A model generated the notes under the pieces. That model had not been told where the DNA came from. It did no database searches and saw only the letters and a program-made list of their open reading frames with translations. The position numbers were made by a program, and so were the translations under genes. Of a stretch of DNA of 64,000 bases, positions 21,560-34,562 are shown in pieces. How positions within the stretch are numbered: the stretch's first letter is position 1; each line of letters starts with the position of its first letter. This stretch comes from Ilex aquifolium (Eukaryota; Streptophyta; Magnoliopsida; Aquifoliales; Aquifoliaceae): the NCBI GenBank assembly GCA_951799425.1, contig OX637402.1, forward strand, positions 2,818,001 to 2,882,000, read 5' to 3'.

Positions 21560-23343
21560 AACGCAGCCATTACACACACACACAAGTTTTTAGTGTGTCT
21601 GAATTATATTACACCCAAGTATAAGTGGTCAAATTGTAGTTTTCTCGGTTTTAAGTCCAAGTATCGATCCCACAGAAAGTTTTAGTAATTAAAGATAAAA
21701 TAAAAAAATAAAAAAAATAAAATAAAAATAAAGCAATAAAGAGGTTGTTTGGAGTAGTTTGATGTTTCAGAGCTTGTGGTGTGAGCTTAGTCTGTTCGAG
21801 TAACTTACTTTAAGTAAAAGATGGCATTAAATTGCAATAATAATGAAATGCGTCAGTAAAGCAGATTAATGACAGAAATATAAAAGATATCCTTCAGTTC
21901 AAGGATCCCACATGCGTTATATTGATCATACTATGGAATTGCTACCTTACAACAATTAACTTCCATTTTACTGGAAAGCTAACCGGCAGGTCTGATGTAT
22001 ATAAAATATAGCACAGCTGCTTCTTAGGCTACACTGGTAGTAATATATAGCACAGCTGCTTCTTAGGCTACACTGGTAGTAATATATAGCACAGCTGCTT
22101 CTTAGGCTACACTGGTAGTAATACATAGCACAGCTGCTTCTTAGGCTACACTGGGCATAGATGTTCCAATTGACTAATCCAAGTAAAATCCGTAGGTGGT
22201 ACAGACTATCTTCCGGTGACTTGTCAGGTCAACCGGTGGTAGTTAATCATAATACAGCCGCTTCTTAGGCTAACTGTATTTAGATATGTCACCCAGAAAG
22301 TGAAGACACTTAAACGGCATACTTGAATTATTCAATAGGTTATCTTGTAATATATATATATATATATTGACAGTAGAATTTCCTCAGCGTTCCGGTGGAG
22401 GACTAGCCATACCGATAGGATCACCGGGGTCATTCTAGCAGGCAATATTATTATATATAGTAATACCAGGCGTCAGTGGAACTTCCTCAGCATTCCGGTG
22501 GAGGATTAACCATACCGGTAGGAACGCCGGGGTCATTCTAGCTGGCCCGTCTCATATATATAATAAACGTATAAATAAAACATCAGCAATTCCGTAAACA
22601 GACCAATATTATACATGTGTTCCCCTCGAACCGGAGGATATACGGAACTACTCACGCTCCATTGCTATAGACAAGCAAGGAGAGCTAGCAGTTGTCATTA
22701 TAACAGAAAGTAAAGTGCGGAATTTAAATGTCTTTCGCAGGGAACGATTGAAACACAACCACTCTTATGATCGATTAAGATGAAAAAGTGGCAGCAGTTC
22801 AACTATCCGAATGGAAAGATACAACGAAAATATAAAAATACAGGACGTAGGACTGAAGTATAACACGGACCGGCGCGTGTTTTCACTTCTCTTTTCTATC
22901 TTTTCTTTCTCTTTTTTCTCTCTTTGAACAAGCTTCAGGAGCTCTCAGAATTCTCTTGCCCGGCCTTCTTGAAATGGAGAAGGAGCAGCCTATTTATAGG
23001 CGTGGGAAGGCAAGTGGGCAAGTGGGCAACTTGAATTCTGACAAAGGTGACCGTCCGGACGGCAGTCCCACCGTCTGGACGGTGAAACCTTGCTGGACAT
23101 TTGCAACTTGCATGTGATGACTCTTGCTTTGTAGAAATTACACTTTGGCCTTTTGTCCTTTCAAGCTTTGACAGTTTGTTCCTTGTATTTTGTAGTATTT
23201 CTGCATTAAACCTGAAACTTTTGGACATAAAATGTAAAACTTTTAATTTACATACAAACTATAATTCATAATATTTACTACTTTTTAGTTATTTTATTAC
23301 ACTAATTTGACTTTATTAATAACTTTAATTTATACTTAATTAG
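21560..23343 (-). repeat. LTR array unit R2 (1784 bp)
   Basis: Same structure as R1: linker, four sub-repeats, hairpin motif at about 21266 plus 1784 (23050), TATA box. One visible private change is CAATTCCGTAAACAG near 22590, where other units have CCATAAAC. Confidence 0.95.
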
Positions 23344-25127
23344 AACGCAGCCATTACACACACACACAAGTTTTTAGTGTGTCTGAATTATATTACACCC
23401 AAGTATAAGTGGTCAAATTGTAGTTTTCTCGGTTTTAAGTCCAAGTATCGATCCCACAGAAAGTTTTAGTAATTAAAGATAAAATAAAAAAATAAAAAAA
23501 ATAAAATAAAAATAAAGCAATAAAGAGGTTGTTTGGAGTAGTTTGATGTTTCAGAGCTTGTGGTGTGAGCTTAGTCTGTTCGAGTAACTTACTTTAAGTA
23601 AAAGATGGCATTAAATTGCAATAATAATGAAATGCGTCAGTAAAGCAGATTAATGACAGAAATATAAAAGATATCCTTCAGTTCAAGGATCCCACATGCG
23701 TTATATTGATCATACTATGGAATTGCTACCTTACAACAATTAACTTCCATTTTACTGGAAAGCTAACCGGCAGGTCTGATGTATATAAAATATAGCACAG
23801 CTGCTTCTTAGGCTACACTGGTAGTAATATATAGCACAGCTGCTTCTTAGGCTACACTGGTAGTAATATATAGCACAGCTGCTTCTTAGGCTACACTGGT
23901 AGTAATACATAGCACAGCTGCTTCTTAGGCTACACTGGGCATAGATGTTCCAATTGACTAATCCAAGTAAAATCCGTAGGTGGTACAGACTATCTTCCGG
24001 TGACTTGTCAGGTCAACCGGTGGTAGTTAATCATAATACAGCCGCTTCTTAGGCTAACTGTATTTAGATATGTCACCCAGAAAGTGAAGACACTTAAACG
24101 GCATACTTGAATTATTCAATAGGTTATCTTGTAATATATATATATATATATTGACAGTAGAATTTCCTCAGCGTTCCGGTGGAGGACTAGCCATACCGAT
24201 AGGATCACCGGGGTCATTCTAGCAGGCAATATTATTATATATAGTAATACCAGGCGTCAGTGGAACTTCCTCAGCATTCCGGTGGAGGATTAACCATACC
24301 GGTAGGAACGCCGGGGTCATTCTAGCTGGCCCGTCTCATATATATAATAAACGTATAAATAAAACATCAGCAATTCCATAAACAGACCAATATTATACAT
24401 GTGTTCCCCTCGAACCGGAGGATATACGGAACTACTCACGCTCCATTGCTATAGACAAGCAAGGAGAGCTAGCAGTTGTCATTATAACAGAAAGTAAAGT
24501 GCGGAATTTAAATGTCTTTCGCAGGGAACGATTGAAACACAACCACTCTTATGATCGATTAAGATGAAAAAGTGGCAGCAGTTCAACTATCCGAATGGAA
24601 AGATACAACGAAAATATAAAAATACAGGACGTAGGACTGAAGTATAACACGGACCGGCGCGTGTTTTCACTTCTCTTTTCTATCTTTTCTTTCTCTTTTT
24701 TCTCTCTTTGAACAAGCTTCAGGAGCTCTCAGAATTCTCTTGCCCGGCCTTCTTGAAATGGAGAAGGAGCAGCCTATTTATAGGCGTGGGAAGGCAAGTG
24801 GGCAAGTGGGCAACTTGAATTCTGACAAAGGTGACCGTCCGGACGGCAGTCCCACCGTCTGGACGGTGAAACCTTGCTGGACATTTGCAACTTGCATGTG
24901 ATGACTCTTGCTTTGTAGAAATTACACTTTGGCCTTTTGTCCTTTCAAGCTTTGACAGTTTGTTCCTTGTATTTTGTAGTATTTCTGCATTAAACCTGAA
25001 ACTTTTGGACATAAAATGTAAAACTTTTAATTTACATACAAACTATAATTCATAATATTTACTACTTTTTAGTTATTTTATTACACTAATTTGACTTTAT
25101 TAATAACTTTAATTTATACTTAATTAG
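23344..25127 (-). repeat. LTR array unit R3 (1784 bp)
   Basis: Nearly identical to R2. It starts with the same linker and ends with AATTAG directly before the next linker. Confidence 0.95.
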
Positions 25128-26933
25128 AACGCAGCCATTACACACACACACAAGTTTTTAGTGTGTCTGAATTATATTACACCCAAGTATAAGTGGTCAA
25201 ATTGTAGTTTTCTCGGTTTTAAGTCCAAGTATCGATCCCACAGAAAGTTTTAGTAATTAAAGATAAAATAAAAAAATAAAAAAAATAAAATAAAAATAAA
25301 GCAATAAAGAGGTTGTTTGGAGTAGTTTGATGTTTCAGAGCTTGTGGTGTGAGCTTAGTCTGTTCGAGTAACTTACTTTAAGTAAAAGATGGCATTAAAT
25401 TGCAATAATAATGAAATGCGTCAGTAAAGCAGATTAATGACAGAAATATAAAAGATATCCTTCAGTTCAAGGATCCCACATGCGTTATATTGATCATACT
25501 ATGGAATTGCTACCTTACAACAATTAACTTCCATTTTACTGGAAAGCTAACCGGCAGGTCTGATGTATATAAAATATAGCACAGCTGCTTCTTAGGCTAC
25601 ACTGGTAGTAATATATAGCACAGCTGCTTCTTAGGCTACACTGGTAGTAATATATAGCACAGCTGCTTCTTAGGCTACACTGGTAGTAATACATAGCACA
25701 GCTGCTTCTTAGGCTACACTGGGCATAGATGTTCCAATTGACTAATCCAAGTAAAATCCGTAGGTGGTACAGACTATCTTCCGGTGACTTGTCAGGTCAA
25801 CCGGTGGTAGTTAATCATAATACAGCCGCTTCTTAGGCTAACTGTATTTAGATATGTCACCCAGAAAGTGAAGACACTTAAACGGCATACTTGAATTATT
25901 CAATAGGTTATCTTGTAATATATATATATATATATTGACAGTAGAATTTCCTCAGCGTTCCGGTGGAGGACTAGCCATACCGATAGGATCACCGGGGTCA
26001 TTCTAGCAGGCAATATTATTATATATAGTAATACCAGGCGTCAGTGGAACTTCCTCAGCATTCCGGTGGAGGATTAACCATACCGGTAGGAACGCCGGGG
26101 TCATTCTAGCTGGCCCGTCTCATATATATAATAAACGTATCAATAAAACATCAGCAATTCCATAAACAGATCAATATTATACATGTGTTCCCCTCGAACC
26201 GGAGGATATACGGAACTACTCACGCTCCATTGCTATAGACAAGCAAGGAGAGCTAGCAGTTGTCATTACAACATAAAATAAAGTGCGGAATGTAAATGTC
26301 TTTCGTAGGGAACGATTGAAACACAACCACTCTTATATTCAATTAAGATAAAAAAGTGGCAGCAGTTCAACTATCCGAATGGAAAGATACAACGAAAATA
26401 TAAAAGTACATGACGTAGGACTGAAGTATAACACGGACCGGAGCGTGCGTTCTCATTTCTTTTCTCTTTTTTTTGCTGTTTTTGGAGTTGCTTCAGAATT
26501 TCAGATTTCTCTCGTATTTCTCTCAGTTTCTTTCTCGGTTCCGGCCTTCTTGAAATGGAGAAGGAGCAGCCTATTTATAGGCGTGGGAAGGCAAGTGGGC
26601 AAGTGGGCAACTTGAATTCTGACAAAGGTGACCGTCCGGACGGCAGTCCCACCGTCTGGACGGTGAAACCTTGCTGGACGTTTGCAACTTGCATGTGATG
26701 ACTCTTGCTTTGTAGAAATTACACTTTGGCCTTTTGTCCTTTCAAGCTTTGACAGTTTGTTCCTTGTATTTTGTAGTATTTCTGCATTAAACCTGAAACT
26801 TTTGGACATAAAATGTAAAACTTTTAATTTACATACAAACTATAATTCATAATATTTACTACTTTTTAGTTATTTTATTACACTAATTTGACTTTATTAA
26901 TAACTTTAATTTATACTTAATTAGGGTTAATCA
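25128..26933 (-). repeat. LTR array unit R4, terminal unit with intact outer end
   Basis: It begins with the shared linker and sub-repeats but diverges at about 26265-26560 (promoter-distal U3/R part). It ends with the complete GGTTAATCA and a polypurine tract, as a 3' LTR should. It is therefore a chimera of an array unit and a separate 3' LTR. Hairpin motif at 26631-26664. Confidence 0.9.
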
Positions 26934-27173
26934 CACCCCCTAACTTAGACTTTACTAGTCCCTAGTAAAATAAAAAGAAAATATAATACAAGTAGGGGTA
27001 AAATCATTTTCGTAGATTTTTTCACGATTGCATTTAGCATATGCAATAAGCCGTTAAACCCCTAGGTGATCCCTAGTGGACGAGTTGTGTCTCGTGAAGG
27101 TTTCCAGTGAAGCTACCTACAAACTTCAGTAATTAGGAATTCATATTTCATATTTTTCACATGCATGATTAGA
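26934..27173 (-). other. Stub of Athila 3' internal region
   Basis: It matches the first 240 bases inside LTR1 (12308 onward): CCCCCTAACTTAGAC, the GTGATCCCTAGTGGACGAG stretch and so on. It is cut at a GATTAGAA sequence where the next LTR copy begins, with a short AAGTATAAG overlap. Confidence 0.85.
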
Positions 27174-28868
27174 AAGTATAAGTGGTCAAATTGTAGTTTT
27201 CTCGGTTTTAAGTCCAAGTATCGATCCCACAGAGAGTTGTTTAGTAATTTAAAACTTAAAATAAAATAAAAATATTAAAGGTGTTGTTTGAAGCAGAATA
27301 TCGTTTGATAGCTTGTGATGTGAGCTTAGCTTGATAAAGATGAATTAAATAAAGTGCGTAAATAAAGCAGAGTGATGACAGGAATATAAAATATACCCTT
27401 CAGTTTAGGGATCCATATGTTTTGTATTGTTTAAGTCACTGGAAATACTACCTCACCACAATTAACTCCCATGTTACTGGTAAGTCAATCGGCAGGTCTG
27501 ATGTATATAAATCATAACACAGCAGCTTCTTAGGCTAGCTGGTGGTATAAATAATAACTCAGCAACTTCTTAGGAAAGCTGGTTGTATCCCCTTCAATTG
27601 ATTAACTCAAGCAAACCAGAAGGACAAGCCATTCATGAGGAATACTTGAGTTATTCCCTTGATGTTATGATTGTTACTTGTTTATATAATAAACCATAAC
27701 ACAGTTGCGTCTTAAGCGAACTGGTGGTAGTATAGCATAACTCAACAACTTCTTAGGAAAGCTGGTTACATAACCGCCAGTTAAACATCCTCAGTATTCC
27801 AGTGGAAGCAGAGCCATACCAATAGGAACACAGTGGTTGTTAGACTGTCAGTCTTATTATATAATTTATATATATATATCTATATAAACATATAAATAAA
27901 ACATCAGCATTTCCAGAACTTAAGCAATATTATACATATGTTTACCCTAGTTTGAAGGGTATAAACGACTACTCACACTCCATTACTATAGAAAAGCAAG
28001 AAGTGCGGGTAGTATTCATTACAACAGAAATTAAAATATAACTTCTTTCACAAAGAACACTTGAAACACAACCACCTTTATTATCATTCAAGACACAAAA
28101 GTGGCGGTAGTTCAACTGTCCGAATAGAAAGATTACAACAGAAATGTAGAAATACGGAAAGGGTGTCACACACCGGCTATTCCTTTCTCTTTTATCTCTA
28201 TCTTTCTCTAAGGTGTTCTTCCTTTGGAGCTTGGAGGCCGGCTGGTTTTGTATGAATAAGGGGCTGATTTTGTATGTTGGAGGTAACTGTATGTAGAAAA
28301 AAAGAACAAAGGAAGACTTGGTGTGGAAATGCTAGAGAATGGAGGCAAGGTGTGAAGGCTTTTGTTTTTGGTGTTTGTCTTCTGTAGGAAATGTAAGAAT
28401 TCAGCCCCTATTTATAGAGGGGGAGGTGCACGGCAAGGGGGGAGGGTTTAGGAAGGTCATCACACCCTTTAGGAAGCTTATGACTTGCAGTAGGGCGGGG
28501 TGTCGCCGTCCGGAGCTTCCACCTCGCAACCTTCCAGAAGGTTGTGCTTTGCAGTGATGCTAGGTGTCACCGTCTTGGGCTGCCACTTGTCTTGCTTCCA
28601 TTGGTACACATGTCTTTTTCTTATTGGTCCAAGTGTCATGCTCCCATTGGTCCAAGTTTCTTTATTGCACTTTAGTCCTTCGTCATTTCCAGCTTTGCAA
28701 AATTGTCTTGTACTTTCCAACATTTCTGCATTTGACCCTGCAATCTTTAACATAAGTTATTAAAAACTGTAATTCACACCCAAAACATAATTCATAATAT
28801 TTAGTTGTTTCATTTTTACAAAAGTGAGTACTTATCATTTTAATTTATACACAATTTAGGGTTAATCA
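27174..28868 (-). repeat. Diverged Athila LTR with 5'-truncated inner end
   Basis: It is homologous to the other LTRs (shared GGTCAAATTGTAGTTTTCTC at 27183 and TTAGGGTTAATCA at the end) but much diverged and lacking the first 60 bases or so. It keeps TATTTATAG near 28408. Its GC-rich segments at about 28495-28600 (GTCGCCGTCCGG, GTCACCGTCTTGG) are a decayed form of the hairpin motif. This is an older subfamily. Confidence 0.85.
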
Positions 28869-29727
28869 CACCCCCCAACTTAAACTTTACTAGTCCCTAG
28901 TAAACATAAACTATAATACAACATAAACAGGAGTAAAATCATTTTTGTAGATCTTTTCACGATTGCATTTAGCATATGCAACAAGCCGTTAAACCCCTAG
29001 GTGATCCCTAGTGGACGAGTTTTGTCTCGTGAAGGTTTTCAGTGAAGCTACCTGCAAACTTAAGTAGTTAGGAGTTTATTATTCATATTTTTCACAAAAT
29101 TAATAAATCAATATTCCTTCTATTTTTCTGAAAGACTTCCTTTTCTGATCACTATAAGAGTAACACATGTTAGTTATAATATTATCTATATATTTTACAA
29201 AAACTTGTGTGTGTGTGTTGATTTCTTTTGTTTCACAAATTATTTAAGAAATATTACCCTCTTTTATGGTAGTCTCGATGTCGATCCTTTCCGGAAATAT
29301 ACTCAGCAAAGAATTCATATACGTTATGGTGACTATTCTCTTAGTAATTACATGTGATTAGATTATTGTAAACAAAGTAAATAATTTCACATGTAATATA
29401 TTTGAATCAACGGATATTTGAATAAAATTTGGAATTTGACATAATCTCATGACAGGATATCAACACTATATTAGCTATATTATTAACATTCTCCTTTTAT
29501 AGATAGATAGGACAAATACAATTGCATGATTTCTGGAATCAAAAAGGACTTTCATGAGGTTGTACTGTGGCAATTGGGTTAGGGTTTAAGAAACGACGTC
29601 TATGGGGTTCAAAAGCTACCTTTTGGCACACCTCTTAAAACTTTATTTATTTATTCTTTCCATTTTTCACTTTCTTGGCTCTTCTTTTTTTTTTTTTTTT
29701 TCATTTGGTGAGTGCATTTTATGCTCC
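28869..29727 (-). other. 3' internal region of the diverged Athila copy
   Basis: It aligns with 12308-13140 and 31457-32290: polypurine tract, CTAGTGGACGAGTTTTGTCTC, and a (GT)n tract near 29210. It ends in a T-run and abuts LTR3. No coding sequence. Confidence 0.8.
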
Positions 29728-31456
29728 ATTCGCACTTTTTAGTGTGTCTGAATTATATTATTATATTACACCCAAGTATAAGTGATCAAATTGTAGTTTT
29801 CTTGGTTTTAAGTCCAAGTATCGATCCCACAGAGAGTTTTAGTAATTAGAGGTTAAAGATAAAATAAAAACAATAAAATAAAAATAAAGCCATAAAAAGG
29901 TTGTTTAGGGTAGTTTGATGTTTGATAGCTTGTGGTGTGAGCTTAGTCTGTTCGAGTAACTTAACTTAAGTAAAAGACGGAATTAAATTGCAACAATAAT
30001 GAAATGCGTAAGTAAAGTAGATTAATGACAGAAATATAAAAGATATCTTTCAGTTCAAGGATCCCACATGCGTTAGATTAGTCGTATTATGGAATTGCTA
30101 CCTTACATCAATTAACTTCCATTTTACTGGTAAGTCAATCGGCAGGTCTGATGTATACAAATAAGAACACAATAGCTTCTTAAGCTCATTGTGGTAGTAA
30201 TATATTATAACTCAGCTGCTCCTTAGGCTACACTGGTTATAGATGTCCAATTGATTAATTCAAGCAGAATCCGCAGGTGGTATAGACTATCTTCCGGTAA
30301 CTTGTCAGGTCAACCGGTGGTAGTTAATCATAATACAACCGCTTCTTAGACTAACTGTATTTAGATATGTCACCCAGAAAGTGAAGTCATTCCAACAGAA
30401 TACTTGAATTATTCAATAGGTTATCTTGTAATATATATATTGACAGTAGAATTTCCTCAGCATTCCAGTGGAGGACTAGCCATACCGATAGGATCACCGG
30501 GGTTATTCTAGCAGGCAATATTATTATATATAGTAATACCAGGCGTCAGTGGAACTTCCTCAGCATTCCGGTGGAGGATTAACCATACCGGTAGGAACGC
30601 CGGGGTCATTCTAGATGGCCCGTCTCATATATATAATAAACGTATAAATAAAACATCAGCAATTCCATAAACAGACCAATATTATACATGTGTTCCCCTC
30701 GAACCGGAGGATATACGGAACTACTCACGCTCCATTGCTATAGACAAGCAAGGAGAGCTAGCAGTTGTCATTATAACAGAAAGTAAAGTGCGGAATTTAA
30801 ATGTCTTTCGCAGGGAACGATTGAAACACAACCACTCTTATGCTCGATTAAGATAAAAAAGTGGCAGCAGTTCAACTATCCGAATGGAAAGATACAATGA
30901 AAATAGAACAGTACAGGACGTAGGACTGAAATATAACACGGACCGGAATGTGCTTTCTCTTTTCTTTCTCTCTTTTTCTCTCTTCTGACTTGCTTGGACA
31001 AGCTTCAGAACTCTCAGACTCCTCTCGTATCTCTCTCAGTTCCTTTCTTAATTTCTCCTTCTGGTCCGGCCTTCTGAAGCTGAAGTGGAGAAGCCTATTT
31101 ATAGGCGTGGGAAGGCAAGTGGGCAAGGAGATCAACTTATGTCTGACAAGGGTGACCGTCCGGACGGCAGTCCCACCGTCTGGACGGTGGTGCTTTGCTG
31201 GAAAATCCACTTGCATGCATGCTGACTCTTCACGTATGGTTATTTACACTTTGGCCTCCAATGTTCCATTCTCTTGACATTGCTCCTGCATCTTGTGTTT
31301 ATTCAGCATTTGTCCTGCAACTTTTAAATAAAATGTTACAACTAGTATCATTCCCGCACAAACCCTAATTCACTCTAAGTACTTATTTTTAGTGCGTTCA
31401 TTATACTAATTCGATTTTTTTGATTTTTTTAATTTACATATTAATTAGGTTAATCA
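29728..31456 (-). repeat. LTR3: 3' LTR of Athila-type element 2
   Basis: A 1.73-kb LTR. The first two bases of the usual TGATTCGCAC are changed to CC; the outer end TTAATCA is intact and followed by the polypurine tract. TATA box at 31093-31104, hairpin motif at 31155-31188. The U3/R part differs from LTR1 and LTR2 but is nearly identical to LTR4 (40914-42562), pairing those two as the LTRs of one insertion. Confidence 0.9.
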
Positions 31457-33225
31457 CACCCCCTAACTTAGACTTTACTAGTCCCTAGTAAAATAAAAAA
31501 AATATAATAAAAATAGGGGTAAAATCATTTTCGTAGATTTTTTCACGATTGCATTTAGCATATGCAATAAGCCGTTAAACCCCTAGGTGATCCCTAGTGG
31601 ACGAGTTGTGTCTCGTGAAGGTTTTCAGTGAAGCTACCTACAAACTTCAGTAATTAGGAATCCATATTTCATATTTTTCACATGGTGGATTAGAATGATA
31701 TTTCTTCTGTCTTGCTAGAATACTTCCTTTTCTGATCACCTTGAGAAAAACATATGTTGGGTGTAGTATTATCTATATATTTTAATGAAAACTTGTGTGT
31801 GTGTGTAGTGATGTTTTTATTTTCAGAAATCACTTGAAAAATATTACCCTCTTTCGTGGTAGTCTTGATGTCAATCCTTCCCTGGAATACACTCAGTAAG
31901 AATAACACACATGTTATAGTGACTGTTCTCACAATTTTACATGTGATTGGAATATTGATAACAAAACAAATTATTTCACATGTAATAGAAAGGAGCGGTT
32001 ATTTTAAATGGACTGGAAATTGACATAATCTCATGAAAGAATATTAACACTGTATTAAATATATTATTAACATTTTCCTTTTTAGATTGCTAGAATGGAT
32101 GCAAATATATGATTTCTGGAATCAAAAAGGACTTTATTAAGGTTGTAACGTGGTCAGGGGTTGGGGTGTAAGAACTGACGTCGGCGGGATTCAAATGCTA
32201 TCGTTTAACATTGTGGCACACCTCAGTTTATTTTTCTTATGACTTTGCAGGTTATTTTTATTTTTCTCTTTTTTCACTTTCTTGGCTATTTTCTTTCTTC
32301 TTCTTTTTTTTTTTTTTTTTTCTAGACTTTTCTTTCGAGCCAGGATTTTCTTTTCTCCCTTTTCTTTGCTTTTTTGCTTTTTCCTGCTTTTCTGTATCCT
32401 GCTGCTTAAATCGAGGGTGCAAGAAAATTAGATAGCAAGGGTAGGTGTATTATATTTTTATGTGGCTCGGGTGTTTCTTAGGGTTTAAGAAAAGACTATT
32501 ATTTTCTTTCAGGCTCAATCACGGCTGACTAGGGATAATTTTGTAAAAGAAATGGTTTAGGCTCAAGATTAATGAAACATGGCCTAAGATCATTTTCCAG
32601 AAATCCTATATTTGTATTCTTTCTAGAGAAACAATTAAGGGCAATGTACATAATATATTTCAATACGTGCTAATCAAAGCAAATAAATGAGATTATTCAA
32701 AGAAAAGTTACCGCTGAATCGAAGATTCGTAGTTGAGTAGATGTAGCATTTCTCTCCAAGAAAGAATGACTCTAATTCTGCATTTGGTTTTTACATCTCC
32801 ACTATATGTAGAAAGAGTATAATATTTTGCATGGTTTTCAAAAATAAAGACATCTATTTGTGCTTCTAAGGTTAAGTTCGAATAAAAATATTGAGATAAC
32901 GTACAGCTAAAATATGAAAGTCTCATGAGATCAGATCGAGAGTATTTTCGTAAGGCATTTAGAATATAACCCTAATCTAACTGTGAATTGTATGAAATAT
33001 GTTTCCTACTTTAGCAATATATGCTCTCATTTTGACAAAAACAATTTAAACATATTTAAATTTCAAACATACTAGTTCAAACATATATAAGCAAAACTTA
33101 ACTAAGTTTAAATCACACAAGCATAAAACATAAAACATAACTTCAAGTTTTAAGTGCAGAAATTTAAAATGCATAAAGTAAAAGGGTGAGTGAAAGAAAG
33201 CAAAGTTTTAAGTAGAATCCCCAGT
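31457..33225 (-). other. 3' non-coding region of element 2
   Basis: It runs from the polypurine tract to the end of ORF3 and is very similar to 12308-14040. It contains a small open frame at 32708-32926 (MRLSYFSCTLSQYFYSN...), present in slightly longer form in element 1. The function of that frame is unknown and it may not be coding. Confidence 0.75.
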
Positions 33226-34353
33226 CTAGGTGGATGGTCCTCCTCCAAAATGCTGTTTCAGTAGCTTCAACATTTCTGTTTGGTTTCTTTCATAGTCTTC
33301 CATTCTTCGGCTCATTTGAGTGATAGTGTTTTCCAATCCTAGCAGAATCTGCCTGTCTGTCCTGTCATCCACTGGGATGTATGGTTGCTCTTCTGGTATC
33401 TGCTGTTCGGGTGGAATGAATGCTTCAGGAGGTTGGATTGGTTGTTCTTGTGGTTCGGGTGGTACTTCCTGTTGAGCTGCTGGTTGAGCATCTGGTTGTA
33501 TTTCTGGCTGAGCTCCATGGCTTTTTCTCAATGAAGTTTTATCTAATGGCCCATAATGATCCACAGTCTTCCATAGCGGATCAATGATCACATCATTGTT
33601 CCTGCATAATTGAGATACTAGCATAGCATATGGAAGTGAAGGCTTTTTATCTCCTATAGTCAGGATCATCTGGTCCATGATCAGATTCGGCAAGTCTATG
33701 GTATGTCCCATTCCAAAGGCATATAAAAAGTAAGCTTGCTCAGTATATATTTGATTTTTCTGGGCTCGAGGTAACAGGCTATTTACTATGATTAAATTCA
33801 GGATGCGGTATGTGTCAGTCAAATCACCCTGCTTAATATACTTATTTGGTCTACCCCAACCAAATTCGGGATTACCGGTAACTTCTCTTCCTACAATATC
33901 CAAATTTGGTAATGTAAGTTCAGTGTATGGATACTGTGGGTTTTCTTCTCTTCGCATGGGTTGAAAAAAATTGGCTATAATAGCCGGAGTAACATGAAAA
34001 ATTCTACCTCGTACGAATGCACGTATATGTTTTTCTTCCAGTATTTGAGCATTAGTATAGAATTCACGGATCAAGCAATCATATGCAGGGACAGATAATT
34101 TAACATAATCTAACCATCCTCTAACAGCAAGAATTTCCCTTATTCTTATGGCATCGAAATCTTCAAACACAACTGGTCGTTCAACAATAACAGTTTTCAT
34201 AGAAAATTTCGTATCATACCAAACTTGTTGTTCAACATTTTCAAATATCATCTGGTTGAAGATATTCTCTTGTTCTGGTTGCTGTGGAGGTGCTTGAGGT
34301 TGATCTCTTTGTGCCTTTCTTGAAGATCTTCTTCCTCTTTGTCTTGAAGCCAT
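33226..34353 (-). CDS. ORF3 of Athila-type element 2 (plant transposon-type domain)
   Basis: I place the start at the ATG at 34353 (375 aa, MASRQRGRR), not at the upstream in-frame ATG at 34620, because the latter lies inside a hairpin motif next to a TATA box and would precede the mRNA start. The N-terminus is basic (RRSSRKAQR) and Pro/Gln-rich. The central part (RPVVFEDFDAIRIREIL, CLIREFYTNAQI, VRGRIFHVTPAIIANFF) resembles the plant-specific family labelled putative plant transposon protein. A Pro/Gln-rich stretch and a C-terminal probable coiled coil (ITQMSRRMEDYERNQTEMLK) follow. I see no signal peptide or membrane segment, so an envelope role is not supported. Element 1 has lost this ORF. 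Confidence 0.75.
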   Translation of the reverse strand: MASRQRGRRSSRKAQRDQPQAPPQQPEQENIFNQMIFENVEQQVWYDTKFSMKTVIVERPVVFEDFDAIRIREILAVRGWLDYVKLSVPAYDCLIREFYTNAQILEEKHIRAFVRGRIFHVTPAIIANFFQPMRREENPQYPYTELTLPNLDIVGREVTGNPEFGWGRPNKYIKQGDLTDTYRILNLIIVNSLLPRAQKNQIYTEQAYFLYAFGMGHTIDLPNLIMDQMILTIGDKKPSLPYAMLVSQLCRNNDVIIDPLWKTVDHYGPLDKTSLRKSHGAQPEIQPDAQPAAQQEVPPEPQEQPIQPPEAFIPPEQQIPEEQPYIPVDDRTDRQILLGLENTITQMSRRMEDYERNQTEMLKLLKQHFGGGPST

Positions 34354-34562
34354 GTTTTCTTGATTTCTTCTCAGATTTTCTGTTTCGAGTGATTTCAATC
34401 GGTAAATATGCTCTAAATGTGATGGGTAAGAAAATAACCGGAAGAAATTTGACTGAAATTGGTTGGGTATAGGAGATTTGAGGGTTTGGAGTTGGAGATT
34501 TTCAGCTGGCCGAATTTTTTGGTGCAGAGAATGGCGAGAACTGATCGGGCTGCATGGAGAAC

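Noticed and set aside
11890..26809. A 97-102-codon ORF repeated six times (11890, 19367, 21151, 22935, 24719, 26501)
   Set aside because: It lies inside the LTR across the hairpin and TATA box and is repeated only because the LTR is repeated. It shows no domain.
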